From Hyphomicrobiales bacterium (GTDB lineage Bacteria; Pseudomonadota; Alphaproteobacteria; Rhizobiales; Rhizobiaceae): DNA of 64,000 bases. Below are positions 1 to 8,305 of this stretch, one piece after another. Below the pieces are notes generated by a model that was given only the letters and a program-made list of their open reading frames with translations, was not told the DNA's origin and searched no databases. The stretch lies in the NCBI GenBank assembly GCA_900471815.1, contig UICE01000002.1:446764-510763 (forward strand). The letters run 5' to 3'. The position numbers were made by a program, and so were the translations under genes. How positions within the stretch are numbered: the stretch's first letter is position 1; every line of letters begins with the position of its first letter.

Positions 1-482
1 CGAAAACGCGCGATCTGCCCGATCTGCCGCAACGCTTCCAGAACCTCCTCGCCCGAATTGTTCTCAAGCCGCTGGCGGAAGGCTGCCATGATGGAATGCT
101 TGTCGTGGCCGCGCACTGCAAGAATGAAGGGAAACCCGAATCTGCTCTGATAGGCATTGTTCAGGGCGTGAAACTCATCGAATTCTTCATCGGTCAACCG
201 GTCAAGACCTGCACCCTTTTGTTCGGATGTTGAACTTGTCGTCAGCCTGCCCTGGCGCGCGGCTTTTCCGGCGAGGTCCGGATGAGCGCGGATCAATCCG
301 AGCTGCGCCATTTGCCCTGCCTTCGCGACAACAGCCAGCATGGCGCCATGCAATTGGTCGACATTTGCAAAGGGGCGCATATCTGCGACCCCTTCCGGCA
401 CCCAGGGCGAATGTTCGAAGATGCTGCCCAGCGCCTCAATGAATTTCTGAGTGCTTGCTTCGTTCAGTTCATCAAGCGTCAT
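1..482 (-). CDS. uraD: OHCU decarboxylase, 3' end outside the window
   Basis: Partial gene. About 160 residues are visible and the C-terminus lies beyond base 1. The translation begins MTLDELNEAS and contains FEHSPWVPEG, LIRAHPDLAGKAA, LNNAYQSRFGFPFI and RGHDKHSIM, all hallmarks of 2-oxo-4-hydroxy-4-carboxy-5-ureidoimidazoline decarboxylase. This enzyme makes (S)-allantoin in the last step of urate oxidation. The family's catalytic His is in the HPDLAGK motif, and the Glu/Arg pocket around ERQ-like residues is at least partly visible. A second in-frame ATG at 497 is possible; I prefer 482 because GGA lies about six bases upstream. It is downstream of xdhB on the same strand with a 176-bp gap, so it may have its own promoter. 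It completes the urate end of the neighbouring purine-degradation genes. Confidence 0.88.
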   Translation of the reverse strand, partial: MTLDELNEASTQKFIEALGSIFEHSPWVPEGVADMRPFANVDQLHGAMLAVVAKAGQMAQLGLIRAHPDLAGKAARQGRLTTSSTSEQKGAGLDRLTDEEFDEFHALNNAYQSRFGFPFILAVRGHDKHSIMAAFRQRLENNSGEEVLEALRQIGQIARF

Positions 483-658
483 TGTGATCCAATTCATCTG
501 CTGTTGCCGATCCAACCAGGCATGGTTAGACAAGCTGAGGCATGATGCTATTGCGATCAAGGTTAAAAACGAATGCTCAAATCTGCCTTGACTGAATTGT
601 CCACACCTCGTTCAGATATAAAGTCGTTATAGGAAACGCCTATCAAGCCGGGTTTTGC

Positions 659-2977
659 TTATCGAGAGCCGGAGGGGGAGCTTTGGTTGACCGCCCTCAA
701 TACGGCTTCGGGCGTTGCCGGACTATCCAGTTGCGGCACAGATCCGGCTATGGAAGCGATGGCATCGCGGACTGCCAGCCAGATGGAAATTCCAAGCATT
801 AAAGGCGGCTCACCAATGGCTTTTGAGCGGAACACCGTTTCCTCGCGGTTGGGCATATTATCAAGAATGCGGACATTGAAAATGGGCGGCACATCGCGTG
901 ATCCGGGTATTTTGTAAGTCGATGGGCCAACAGTCCTCAATCGCCCCGTCTTGTCCCACCAAAGCTCCTCGCAAGTTACCCAGCCCATGCCCTGCACGAA
1001 GGCGCCTTCGATCTGACCAAGATCAATAGCCGGATTGAGCGGTGAGCCGACATCCTGCAAAATATCGGCGCGCAGGCAGCGCGTCTCGCCGGTCAGCGTG
1101 TCAATGGCCACCTCCGCCACTGCCGCGCCATAGCTGAAATAAAAGAATGGCCTGCCCTTCATGGTCTTGCCATCCCAGTGGATTTTAGGCGTCGCATAGT
1201 GCCCCGCTTCCGAAAGCTGCACCCGTTTCGCCCAGGCCATTTTTGCCAGCTCGCCGAAGGAAACGGATCTATTATCCGCGTGAACCCGGCCTTCGCGGTA
1301 GATGATCACCTCTTCCTCAACGTCGAAATGTTCGGCAGCAACAGTGGTTAGACGGGCCTTGATCGCGGTCGCCGCCTTGAAGGCTGCCATGCCATTGAGA
1401 TCGGACCCCGTAGATGCCGCTGTCGCGCTGGTATTGGGTACTTTTCCCGTCGCAGTGGAGGAAATTCGCACCATATCCAGATCGACCTGAAACACTTCTG
1501 CCACGACTTGCGCCACTTTGACGAACAGGCCCTGCCCCATTTCCGTGCCACCATGGTTCAGGAAAATCGAACCATCCAGATAAACATGCACCAGCGCGCC
1601 CGCCTGATTGAGCGAGGTCAAATTGAATGAAATACCGAACTTCACCGGCATCATTGCCAGCCCGCGCCGGATAATTGGATTGGCGGCATTATGCGCATCG
1701 ATTTCGGCCCGTCGCTGCTGCCAGTCCGCCGAGGCAAGCACTGCGTCCGTCACCTCGACAAGGCGATTATCCTCAACCTTCTGGCCGTAAGGCGTGGTAT
1801 CGCCTGTCCCATCGCCATAATAATTGATCGCCCGCACCGCATTCGGATCAAGCTTTAATTCGCGCGCAATCGTGTCTATCACCGCCTCAATGGTGATGAT
1901 CCCTTGCGGTCCGCCAAAACCACGAAACGCCGTATTGGAAACCGTATTGGTTTTGCAGGCATGTCCCACAAAGCGCGCATTGGGAATGTGGTAGGAATTG
2001 TCCGTATGGGTCAGCGCCCGCGTAATGACCGGCCCCGTCAGGTCCGGCAGATTGCCCGCCCGCGCAAGATATTCCGCATCAAGTCCAAGGATGCGCCCGC
2101 GCCCATCCACGCCCACCTTCCAGTTGACAACGAAATCATGACGCTTGCCGGTTCCGGCCATATCGTCACGGCGTTTGAGCCGCACCTTGCATGGCTTGCC
2201 GGTCTTGGCAGAGATCAGCGCCGCAGCGCCAGCGATAATTGTCGGCTGGCTTTCCTTGCCGCCAAAGCCGCCCCCCATACGTCGCACCTGGCATTCCACG
2301 GCATTAGCGTGAATACCAAGGATACCAGCCACATGATGTTGCACTTCGGTCGGATGCTGCGTTGAGGAATGCACCAGCATTTCGCCATTTTCGCCCGGAA
2401 TGGCATAGGCAATATGGGTTTCGAGATAGAAATGGTCCTGACCGCCCATTTTGAGCTTGCCGGAAAAGACATGCGGCGCACTTGCCAGCGCTGCATCGAC
2501 ATCACCGTCAATGACCTCCTGTACCGGCACCACATAGTTTTTGCGTCGATGCGCTTCCTCAATATCAAGCACGGCTTCCAAAGGCTCAATATCCAGCTTG
2601 ACCTTTTTGGCAGCGCGATAGGCGGTTTCGAAATCACCGGCCGCAACCACCGCAATCACGCGGCCTTCATGGTCGACAATATCTTCGGCAAACAATGTCT
2701 CGCCGGTGTGGATCGGCCCAACCTCATTGTGACCCGGCACATCTTTCGCCGACCAGACACCCGCAACACCCGGCATTGCCAGCGCTTCGCTTGCGTCAAA
2801 GCCATTAAGCTTGCCATGCGCCACAGGCGAAAGCACAAAGACAGCATGCAATGTTCCCGGCAGTTCGGGCATATCGTCAATGTAATTGGCCTCGCCTGCT
2901 ACATGGCGCGCCGCGCTGTCATGGGCGATACCCTTGCCGACAATACTGCGTTGGACGATTTTGGGATCAATGTTCAT
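659..2977 (-). CDS. xdhB: xanthine dehydrogenase, molybdopterin-binding large subunit
   Basis: 772 residues. This subunit carries the molybdopterin cofactor and oxidises hypoxanthine and xanthine to urate in the cytoplasm. The N-terminal a/b hammerhead domain runs to about residue 130. The Mo-binding region carries GGGFGGKES, AFRGFGGPQG, GGTEMGQGLFVKVAQ and the C-terminal GEPPLMLGISIWLAVRDA, whose Glu is the expected catalytic base. Length matches bacterial XdhB. The ATG overlaps the xdhA stop by four bases (ATGA), so the two subunits are probably translationally coupled. xdhC, the usual Mo-cofactor chaperone gene, is not seen within the window. Function is confident; substrate is inferred from the purine-catabolic neighbours. 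Confidence 0.95.
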   Translation of the reverse strand: MNIDPKIVQRSIVGKGIAHDSAARHVAGEANYIDDMPELPGTLHAVFVLSPVAHGKLNGFDASEALAMPGVAGVWSAKDVPGHNEVGPIHTGETLFAEDIVDHEGRVIAVVAAGDFETAYRAAKKVKLDIEPLEAVLDIEEAHRRKNYVVPVQEVIDGDVDAALASAPHVFSGKLKMGGQDHFYLETHIAYAIPGENGEMLVHSSTQHPTEVQHHVAGILGIHANAVECQVRRMGGGFGGKESQPTIIAGAAALISAKTGKPCKVRLKRRDDMAGTGKRHDFVVNWKVGVDGRGRILGLDAEYLARAGNLPDLTGPVITRALTHTDNSYHIPNARFVGHACKTNTVSNTAFRGFGGPQGIITIEAVIDTIARELKLDPNAVRAINYYGDGTGDTTPYGQKVEDNRLVEVTDAVLASADWQQRRAEIDAHNAANPIIRRGLAMMPVKFGISFNLTSLNQAGALVHVYLDGSIFLNHGGTEMGQGLFVKVAQVVAEVFQVDLDMVRISSTATGKVPNTSATAASTGSDLNGMAAFKAATAIKARLTTVAAEHFDVEEEVIIYREGRVHADNRSVSFGELAKMAWAKRVQLSEAGHYATPKIHWDGKTMKGRPFFYFSYGAAVAEVAIDTLTGETRCLRADILQDVGSPLNPAIDLGQIEGAFVQGMGWVTCEELWWDKTGRLRTVGPSTYKIPGSRDVPPIFNVRILDNMPNREETVFRSKAIGEPPLMLGISIWLAVRDAIASIAGSVPQLDSPATPEAVLRAVNQSSPSGSR

Positions 2978-4389
2978 AGCGCCATGACCTCCACGGTCTC
3001 GCCCGCTACGTCGCGCCGAAATCGCTCCACAAGATTGGCTGCCACCTGCAATCGATATTCAGCGCTGCCGCGCCAATCGCTCAATGGCTTGAACCGCGCG
3101 GTAATGGCAGCGGCGCAGCTCTCTGCCGCGCGCCTGTCAAGCGCGGTTCCGACGAGCGCCTGTTCGGCCTCTATTGCCCGGATTGGTGTTGCCGCCATGC
3201 CGCCAAAAGCGATGCGGGCACTGCGGACCTGCCCTTCTTCGCGGAAAACTGAAAAAGCTCCGCAGACTGTCGAAATATCCTGATCATAGCGCTTGGAGAT
3301 TTTGTAGACGCGAAATGCTTGGCCCTCTTTGGGTTTGGGTATGGAGATCGAAGCAATTACCTCATTGGATCGCAATTCTGTTTTGCGGTAATCGAGGAAA
3401 AAATCCTCCAGCGACAGGAACCTGTGCCCGCTCAGCGACGCCAGTTCGATCTCCGCGCCAAGCGCGATCAAGGCGGGCGGGCCATCTCCGATGGGGCTTG
3501 CCGTGCCGATATTCCCGCCGATTGTCCCCATGGAGCGTATTTGTGTGGAACCGAACCGGCGAATAAGCGTGGCGAGCGAGGGATAATGCGCGCTTACCCG
3601 CGCCAGCACCTCTTCCCAGGTTACCGCCGCGCCAAAGCTCAAATGATTGTCGGTTTCGCAAATCTGGCGAAGTTCGCGCACCGATGCGAGCGCTATCACC
3701 TCATTCCAGTCCGTATGATAATCCGCTAGCGCAACACCAAGATCAGTGCCGCCCCCAAGCAAAATTGCTTCGGGCTTCTCGCTTCGCAGTGCTAAAAGTT
3801 CGTTCAGGGATGCCGGTTGATGAAAAACCGCCCCGCCATCCGATAGCATTGATTGCGGTTCGATCTCGGCAAAGGCAGCCACATGCGGCCCGGCAATCGC
3901 CGCTCCTCCGGCAGCAACCACCTTACGCGCCGCCTCGACAATTGGCCGATAGCCGGTACACCGGCAAAGATTGCCTGCCAGCGCATCATGAATGGCCTCG
4001 TCATCGGCCTGCGGATTAGACGCCGCAAGCCCGGCTAAGGACATGACAATTCCGGGAGTACAAAAACCGCATTGCGACGAACCGTTTTCCGCCATTGCCG
4101 CCTGTATCGGGTGTAGCTCGCCGGTTTTCAGCCCTTCCACCGTAACCAGCGCGCGCCCATCGATCTGGCCCATGGCAAGGATGCAGCTATTGGCCGCGTG
4201 ATATTTCACCTGATCGCCGTCAACATGACCGATCAGCACCGAACAGGCACCGCAATCACCCTCCGCACAGCCCTCCTTTGTGCCGGTCAGCCGCGGCACA
4301 TTGCGCAGCCAATCCAGCACCGTGGTATCGGGCCGCACATTGGCTTCATGAATTTGACCATTTAGAAAAAAACGAACGGAATTTGACAT
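2974..4389 (-). CDS. xdhA: xanthine dehydrogenase, FeS/FAD small subunit
   Basis: 471 residues from MSNSVRFFLNGQ; the open frame extends further upstream but only through repeat DNA, so I take the ATG at 4389. Domains in order: 2Fe-2S ferredoxin (CAEGDCGACSV near residue 45), a second 2Fe-2S helical domain (SQCGFCTPGIVMSLAG and NLCRCTGYRPIVEAA), then a FAD-binding domain (ILLGGGTDLGV near residue 210, with GSTQIRSMGTIGGNIG). It passes electrons from the molybdenum centre in XdhB to NAD. Coupled to xdhB by an ATGA overlap. The upstream DNA is a palindromic repeat cluster rather than a normal operon joint. Confidence 0.95.
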   Translation of the reverse strand: MSNSVRFFLNGQIHEANVRPDTTVLDWLRNVPRLTGTKEGCAEGDCGACSVLIGHVDGDQVKYHAANSCILAMGQIDGRALVTVEGLKTGELHPIQAAMAENGSSQCGFCTPGIVMSLAGLAASNPQADDEAIHDALAGNLCRCTGYRPIVEAARKVVAAGGAAIAGPHVAAFAEIEPQSMLSDGGAVFHQPASLNELLALRSEKPEAILLGGGTDLGVALADYHTDWNEVIALASVRELRQICETDNHLSFGAAVTWEEVLARVSAHYPSLATLIRRFGSTQIRSMGTIGGNIGTASPIGDGPPALIALGAEIELASLSGHRFLSLEDFFLDYRKTELRSNEVIASISIPKPKEGQAFRVYKISKRYDQDISTVCGAFSVFREEGQVRSARIAFGGMAATPIRAIEAEQALVGTALDRRAAESCAAAITARFKPLSDWRGSAEYRLQVAANLVERFRRDVAGETVEVMAL

Positions 4390-4473
4390 GATATCAGCTT
4401 CATCCGCCAATGTGATCGCGTCAAGAGGGCGTGAGCAGAACCGGGTGGATGATTTAGCTGCAATAACAGAGTT

Positions 4474-4592
4474 GCGTGGTTCGACAAGCTCACCATGAGG
4501 AAGGTTGGGGCTGCAAGATAAACTCGGAGCGGCAGGATTTAGCTCCTTGCAATCAACCCTCTCCCTCATGGTGAGCTTGTCGAACAACGCAC
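4474..4592. repeat. palindromic intergenic repeat, cluster A
   Basis: Two inverted arms flank a spacer of about 55 bp. The left arm (4474-4505) reads GCGTGGTTCGACAAGCTCAC and on to CATGAGG; the right arm (4559-4592) is its near-complement, with one change (CGAACAACGC for CGAACCACGC). The spacer has smaller inverted pieces (GGTTG/CAACC, CTGCAAG/CTTGCAA), so the whole element can fold as one long hairpin. The same arms recur in clusters B, C and D of this window. It lies between the GIY-YIG gene and xdhA. Confidence 0.85.
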
Positions 4593-4636
4593 CACCGCAA
4601 ATGCAAACCAGAGCTTGCGGGCGAACCACGCACAAC

Positions 4637-4936
4637 TCAGGCGCTATGAGTTTTCCGGCGATTTTTGGACACCTCAGGCAAACCTTCGTAATTCAGTGCA
4701 ATGAGAGCCTGCTTCTTCACCCGTGACCAGCCTTTGATTTGCCGTTCACGTGCTATTGCATCAAGAATGCGATCATAGGTTTCAGTAAAAACAAGTTCTA
4801 CAGGTCGCTGGTGTTTGGTATATCCATCACAGATTCCGGCATTATGTTCCCAAACCCGGGCTTCAATTTCTTGCTTCGTTAATCCGGTATAATAAGAACC
4901 ATCAGAACATCTTAGAATGTAAACCGTTGCCTCCAT
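4637..4936 (-). CDS. single-domain GIY-YIG nuclease family protein
   Basis: 99 residues, the size of the UPF0213/YhbQ-like single-domain GIY-YIG group. The GIY-YIG signature is relaxed: VYILRCSDGSYYTGLT near the N-terminus, then RVWEHNAG with the catalytic-type Arg, KHQRPVELVFTE, and ARERQIKGWSRVKK carrying the conserved Glu and metal-site region. The start at 4936 has a good GGGAG ribosome site six bases away. Substrate and role of this family are uncertain; relatives cleave DNA or branched structures. The gene sits inside the purine-degradation block but is flanked on both sides by copies of one palindromic repeat, which suggests arrival with, or mobilisation by, the repeat rather than a role in purine metabolism. 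Confidence 0.85.
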   Translation of the reverse strand: MEATVYILRCSDGSYYTGLTKQEIEARVWEHNAGICDGYTKHQRPVELVFTETYDRILDAIARERQIKGWSRVKKQALIALNYEGLPEVSKNRRKTHSA

Positions 4937-5010
4937 TCAGTCTCCCATGCTTGAAACTGAAAGTATAAACAGACGGTCACCGGTCGAGCAATTATACCAA
5001 AGTTGCATCT

Positions 5011-5146
5011 GCGCTGTGCGTGGTTCGACAAGCTCACCATGAGGGAGGTTGAGAGTGGCAGGGAGTCTAGTTTGGGGACGTCGCAGATAACTATTTGCAA
5101 TCCAACCACCTCCCTCATGGTGAGCTTGTCGAACCACGCACAGCGC
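5011..5146. repeat. palindromic repeat cluster B with a perfect 39-bp inverted repeat
   Basis: Left arm 5011-5049 and right arm 5108-5146 are exact reverse complements over 39 bp (starting GCGCTGTGCGTGGTTCGACA). They enclose 58 bp that carries a further GGTTG/CAACC pair. It is the longest and cleanest copy of the family in the window. It lies between allA and the GIY-YIG gene and could form a long RNA hairpin or a DNA cruciform. Short open frames that read FDKLTMRE or LPHGELVEPR here are translations of the repeat, not genes. Confidence 0.9.
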
Positions 5147-5160
5147 AGGAGCAATCAGTC

Positions 5161-5210
5161 ACCTCGCTCATGGTGAGGTATGCTGAGCCTTTCGAAGAAC
5201 GAGCCACGCA
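5161..5210. repeat. additional half-copy of the palindromic repeat
   Basis: A single right-type arm in variant form: CTCATGGTGAGGTATGCTGA, then CCTTTCGAAGAACGAGCCACGCA. Compared with the short arms it has an insert between GTGAG and the CGAA core; the same long variant occurs at 14692-14740. It directly follows cluster B and ends just before the 3' end of allA. Confidence 0.75.
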
Positions 5211-5228
5211 TTATGAGGTGCGCAGGTG

Positions 5229-5729
5229 CTAAACCGCTTCAATCCGAAAAATACGATCCGGCCAAAAATATTCTTCGAGATTATCGCCTTGGCCGCCGCG
5301 ATCCACCACCATGAAATCCGAGCTCTGCTCCAGCGATATCAGCGGATGGTGCCAGACATTGCGGTGGTAGTTCACGCCCTGGTTGCCCTGCACCAAAAAT
5401 GCTACCGGATTTGCGGGTTTGCCGCCCGCATCTTCGCCCACGACGACTAAAAACGGCCTGTTCTGCAATGGATAGAATGCCTGGCTGCCGAGTGGATGCC
5501 GCTCCAGCATATGGATATCGATGGGAGGGGTAAAAGCCTGTCCGCGAAAAATATTGATCAGGACGCGCGGCTGATCACCGGCCACGTCAACCTTGGCAAG
5601 GTCATGATAACGTTCTGTCGTACCACCATTGATCAGGCGCAGCTCCGCGCCCGCCACTTCAATCACATCGCCGAATGGCCCAAATGCTGCCTTGGTCAGC
5701 GGCTGAACATCAAGGGTGATGATGTTCAT
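5229..5729 (-). CDS. allA: ureidoglycolate lyase
   Basis: 166 residues from [12 protein letters not shown] at 5729; this is the usual length of AllA, so the upstream extension in the same frame is rejected. It converts ureidoglycolate to glyoxylate and urea. The cupin-type family motifs seen are [48 protein letters not shown] and the late VWHHPLISL, giving the conserved His and Glu residues. The start lies inside the 3' end of puuE with a 20-bp overlap, so translation is probably coupled to it. The next downstream DNA is repeat cluster B. Confidence 0.93.
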   Translation of the reverse strand: MNIITLDVQPLTKAAFGPFGDVIEVAGAELRLINGGTTERYHDLAKVDVAGDQPRVLINIFRGQAFTPPIDIHMLERHPLGSQAFYPLQNRPFLVVVGEDAGGKPANPVAFLVQGNQGVNYHRNVWHHPLISLEQSSDFMVVDRGGQGDNLEEYFWPDRIFRIEAV

Positions 5730-6615
5730 GCCAGTGCCTTGCAATATCGATGCGGCGCGCCACCCAGACATCGCTGTGTTGCTGAACATAATCGAGAAAG
5801 CGCTCCAATGCGGCAGCGCGTCCCGGACGTCCAACCAGACGGCAATGCAGGCCGACGGACATCATCTTGGCCGCTCCTTCCTGTCCCTCTTTATAAAGAA
5901 CATCAAACGTGTCCTTCAGATAAGAATAGAACTGGTCACCGGAGTTGAAACCTTGCGGCGTGGCAAAACGCATATCATTGGCGTCAAGCGTATAGGGAAC
6001 AATGAGATGGGGGCCTTTCGGACCTTCCACCCAATAGGGCAGCTCGTCCGCATAGCTATCGGCGGAATAGACAAAGCCGCCCTCTTCCATGACGATCTTC
6101 AGCGTATTGTCCGACGGCTTGCCTTGATAAATCCCCAGCGGCCGCGAGCCCGTAATTTCGGTATGCAGGCGCACAGCTTCCAAAATGTGCTCGCGCTCGC
6201 GTTCCTCCGGAAAATCCTTGTATTCCAGCCAGCGCAGGCCGTGGCTGGCTATTTCCCAGTCAGCCTCTTTCATTGCGGCAACGGCGTCTGGATTGCGCGC
6301 CATGGCGAGCGTAACGCCATAGACCGTGACTGGCATGTTGCGGCGCGTGAACAATCGCCATAGCCGCCAGAAACCAGCGCGCGATCCATATTCGTAGATG
6401 GATTCCATATTGAGATTGCGCTGGCCCGGCCATGATTGCGCGCCAACGATCTCAGACAGAAGGTTTTCGGATGCGGGGTCCTGATCGAGGATGCAGCTTT
6501 CGCCGCCCTCCTCGTAATTCACCACAAATTGCACGGCCAGCTTGGCCCCGCCCGGCCATTTCGGGTCGGGCGTGTTACGGCCATAGCCGATCAGATTGCG
6601 CGGATAATCAACCAA
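5710..6615 (-). CDS. puuE: allantoinase of the polysaccharide-deacetylase family
   Basis: 301 residues, close to the roughly 310 of cofactor-independent PuuE allantoinases, which open allantoin to allantoate. The N-terminus [20 protein letters not shown] and VVNYEEGGE are diagnostic. Later come [32 protein letters not shown] (NodB-type histidine), [12 protein letters not shown] and [14 protein letters not shown]. The only start that fits the family N-terminus is TTG, six bases after the bioY stop and without a clear ribosome site. This suggests dependence on translation of bioY. The allA start lies within its 3' end. Confidence 0.93.
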   Translation of the reverse strand: MVDYPRNLIGYGRNTPDPKWPGGAKLAVQFVVNYEEGGESCILDQDPASENLLSEIVGAQSWPGQRNLNMESIYEYGSRAGFWRLWRLFTRRNMPVTVYGVTLAMARNPDAVAAMKEADWEIASHGLRWLEYKDFPEEREREHILEAVRLHTEITGSRPLGIYQGKPSDNTLKIVMEEGGFVYSADSYADELPYWVEGPKGPHLIVPYTLDANDMRFATPQGFNSGDQFYSYLKDTFDVLYKEGQEGAAKMMSVGLHCRLVGRPGRAAALERFLDYVQQHSDVWVARRIDIARHWHEHHHP

Positions 6616-6621
6616 GTGAGA

Positions 6622-7209
6622 TCAACGACGCTTGAGCAATGATCCGAGGGCAGGAACTCCGAGTGCTGCCAGCGCCAGCTTCAGAACATCGCCGATGATG
6701 AATACGCCAACGCCATAAGCGAAAGCCTTCTCGAAACCGAACAAATATGCCATCCATAGGAAGCCCATGGTGAGAATAATGACTTCGGCAACGAGCATCG
6801 ACAGGCCGATGGAAATCGCGTTGCGGGCAAAGCCCTTATCGGCTGCGCGTCCGACAATCCATGCAGCTGCGAGGTAAGACAAGAGATAACCGCCAGTCGG
6901 TCCAACCATATAGGCAAGACCAATGCCCTTTTCCGGTGTTCCGGTGAATACGGGCATGCCGAGAGCGCCTTCAAGCAAATAAAGCGCCATGGTTGCCACG
7001 GCGAGACGCGAGCCATAGGCGGCGGAGATCGCAAACACGGCAAATGTCTGCATCGTCACGTTGACGAAGACCATGTCCACTTTCGTCTTGGCTGAAAGCG
7101 CCATCAGGGCCGAGCCAACGAGAGCAAGCGTGACAAACCACACGGCTTTGGCCAATTGGCCTTCCGGCTGGAACGTTTCGGCGAGAGAGCGGGTTTTTGC
7201 AGTGATCAT
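6622..7209 (-). CDS. bioY: biotin transporter BioY
   Basis: 195 residues and six hydrophobic segments, as in the substrate-binding S component of ECF biotin transporters. Family marks include FVNVTMQTFAVFAISAAYG, YLLEGALGMPVF, GPTGGYLLSYLAAA and the C-terminal VGVFIIGDVLKLALA. No bioM or bioN genes lie nearby; solitary BioY proteins are known to transport biotin. A strong GGAGGA ribosome site precedes the ATG. The stop is six bases from the TTG start of puuE, so it heads the purine-degradation run. I saw no clear BioR-type palindrome (TTATNNATAA) upstream. Confidence 0.93.
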   Translation of the reverse strand: MITAKTRSLAETFQPEGQLAKAVWFVTLALVGSALMALSAKTKVDMVFVNVTMQTFAVFAISAAYGSRLAVATMALYLLEGALGMPVFTGTPEKGIGLAYMVGPTGGYLLSYLAAAWIVGRAADKGFARNAISIGLSMLVAEVIILTMGFLWMAYLFGFEKAFAYGVGVFIIGDVLKLALAALGVPALGSLLKRR

Positions 7210-7304
7210 GGTCTATCCTCCATATTGGCTTTCGCCACTTCTTGAAGAGGTATATTAAGCTTCATCCCGCACTGCAATAGGCGCATAAAGGTCAGCCCAC
7301 ATCA

Positions 7305-8207
7305 ATGTCCCTGAGTTTCGATATTAAATTCGCGCCGCATTATGGCGAGGCCGTGGATGTTGCCCCGCAGATTCAGCGAATCACGGTGAACAACCCGAGC
7401 CCCTTCACCTTTTACGGCACCAATTCCTATCTGATCGGCAAGGATACGCTGGCGCTGATTGACCCAGGTCCGCTTGATGATGCCCACAAGGCAACTTTGC
7501 TGCGTGCTATTGCCGGCCGCCCTGTCAGCCACATTTTTGTCAGCCATACGCACCGCGATCATTCCCCGCTCGCCTCGGTTCTGAAAGACGAGCTTGGCGC
7601 TGTGCTTGTAGCGGAAGGTCCGCATCGTGCAGCCCGCCCACTGCATATTGGTGAAGTCAATCTGCTCGATGCCAGCGCGGATACGGAATTCGTCCCGGAT
7701 ATTATTGCGGCAAATGATACGGTCATCAATGGCGACGGCTGGGCTTTGCGCACCATTCACACGCCGGGCCATACGGCCAATCACGCGGTTTTCGCACTGG
7801 AAGACACCGGAATACTGTTCTCGGCCGACCACATCATGGCGTGGTCCACCTCCATTGTCGCACCGCCGGACGGTTCCATGTCCGATTATATGGCGTCGCT
7901 TGATGTGATGCTGGAACTGGATTCGCGTGTCTATCTGCCCGGCCATGGTGGGGCGGTCACAAAACCCAAGGCTTTCGTGCGTGGTCTGCGCGGCCATCGT
8001 AAAATGCGGGAACGTGCCATTCTGGAAAGGGTTCGCGCCGGAGACCGTACGATTGCCGCCATGGTAAAGGCAATCTACCGCGACACGGATCCGCGCCTGC
8101 ATGGCGCTGCAGCCCTATCGGTACTGGCCCATCTGGAAGACATGGTTACGCGTGGTCTTGTGCAAACCGAAGGCAATCCCGCGATCGACGGTGTTTACTG
8201 GGCCTAG
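7305..8207 (+). CDS. metallo-beta-lactamase-fold hydrolase
   Basis: 300 residues, resembling the LACTB2-like branch of the metallo-beta-lactamase superfamily. The metal-binding motif SHTHRDHSPL occurs near residue 82. Further ligands are in IHTPGHTANH, GILFSADHIMAW and YLPGHGGAV. The C-terminal 60 residues form the helical extension common in this branch (LERVRAGDRTIAAMVKAIY). It is divergent from bioY across a 95-bp gap that must hold both promoters; AAAGG precedes the ATG. The natural substrate cannot be read from sequence; relatives include thioesterases and ribonucleases. Confidence 0.85.
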   Translation: MSLSFDIKFAPHYGEAVDVAPQIQRITVNNPSPFTFYGTNSYLIGKDTLALIDPGPLDDAHKATLLRAIAGRPVSHIFVSHTHRDHSPLASVLKDELGAVLVAEGPHRAARPLHIGEVNLLDASADTEFVPDIIAANDTVINGDGWALRTIHTPGHTANHAVFALEDTGILFSADHIMAWSTSIVAPPDGSMSDYMASLDVMLELDSRVYLPGHGGAVTKPKAFVRGLRGHRKMRERAILERVRAGDRTIAAMVKAIYRDTDPRLHGAAALSVLAHLEDMVTRGLVQTEGNPAIDGVYWA

Positions 8208-8302
8208 AGCCTTTGCGTTTTGGTCGAATCAAAACGGCGCACCAAGCCTTTGCTTTTACGCAATTCCGGACGCAAAACCGCTGCACATTTTTGCTGGAAT
8301 TG
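8208..8302. repeat. Rhizobiales-type palindromic intergenic element
   Basis: Two dyads lie side by side. The first is CGTTTTG (8216-8222) with CAAAACG (8230-8236). The second is CAATTCC (8261-8267) with GGAATTG (8296-8302), nested around GCAAAA/TTTTGC. From memory, the CAATTCCGGACGCAAAACCG type of sequence is abundant between genes of Brucella and relatives. It lies between two convergent genes and may also terminate transcription. It is unrelated in sequence to repeat clusters A-D. Confidence 0.7.
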
Positions 8303-8305
8303 CTT

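Noticed and set aside
2369-3283. 304-codon plus-strand ORF opposite xdhA and xdhB
   Set aside because: It spans two well-conserved genes on the other strand and shows no domain; it is a shadow frame.
4912-5154. ORFs reading FDKLTMRE or LPHGELVEPR over the repeat clusters
   Set aside because: These are translations of the palindromic repeat arms, which occur at several unrelated intergenic sites, and have no separate coding signal.
7210-7304. BioR-type operator upstream of bioY
   Set aside because: I looked for TTATNNATAA-like palindromes and found none convincing.
7302-8102. 266-codon minus-strand ORF opposite the metallo-hydrolase gene
   Set aside because: It is the mirror of a clear metallo-beta-lactamase-fold gene and has no domain of its own.
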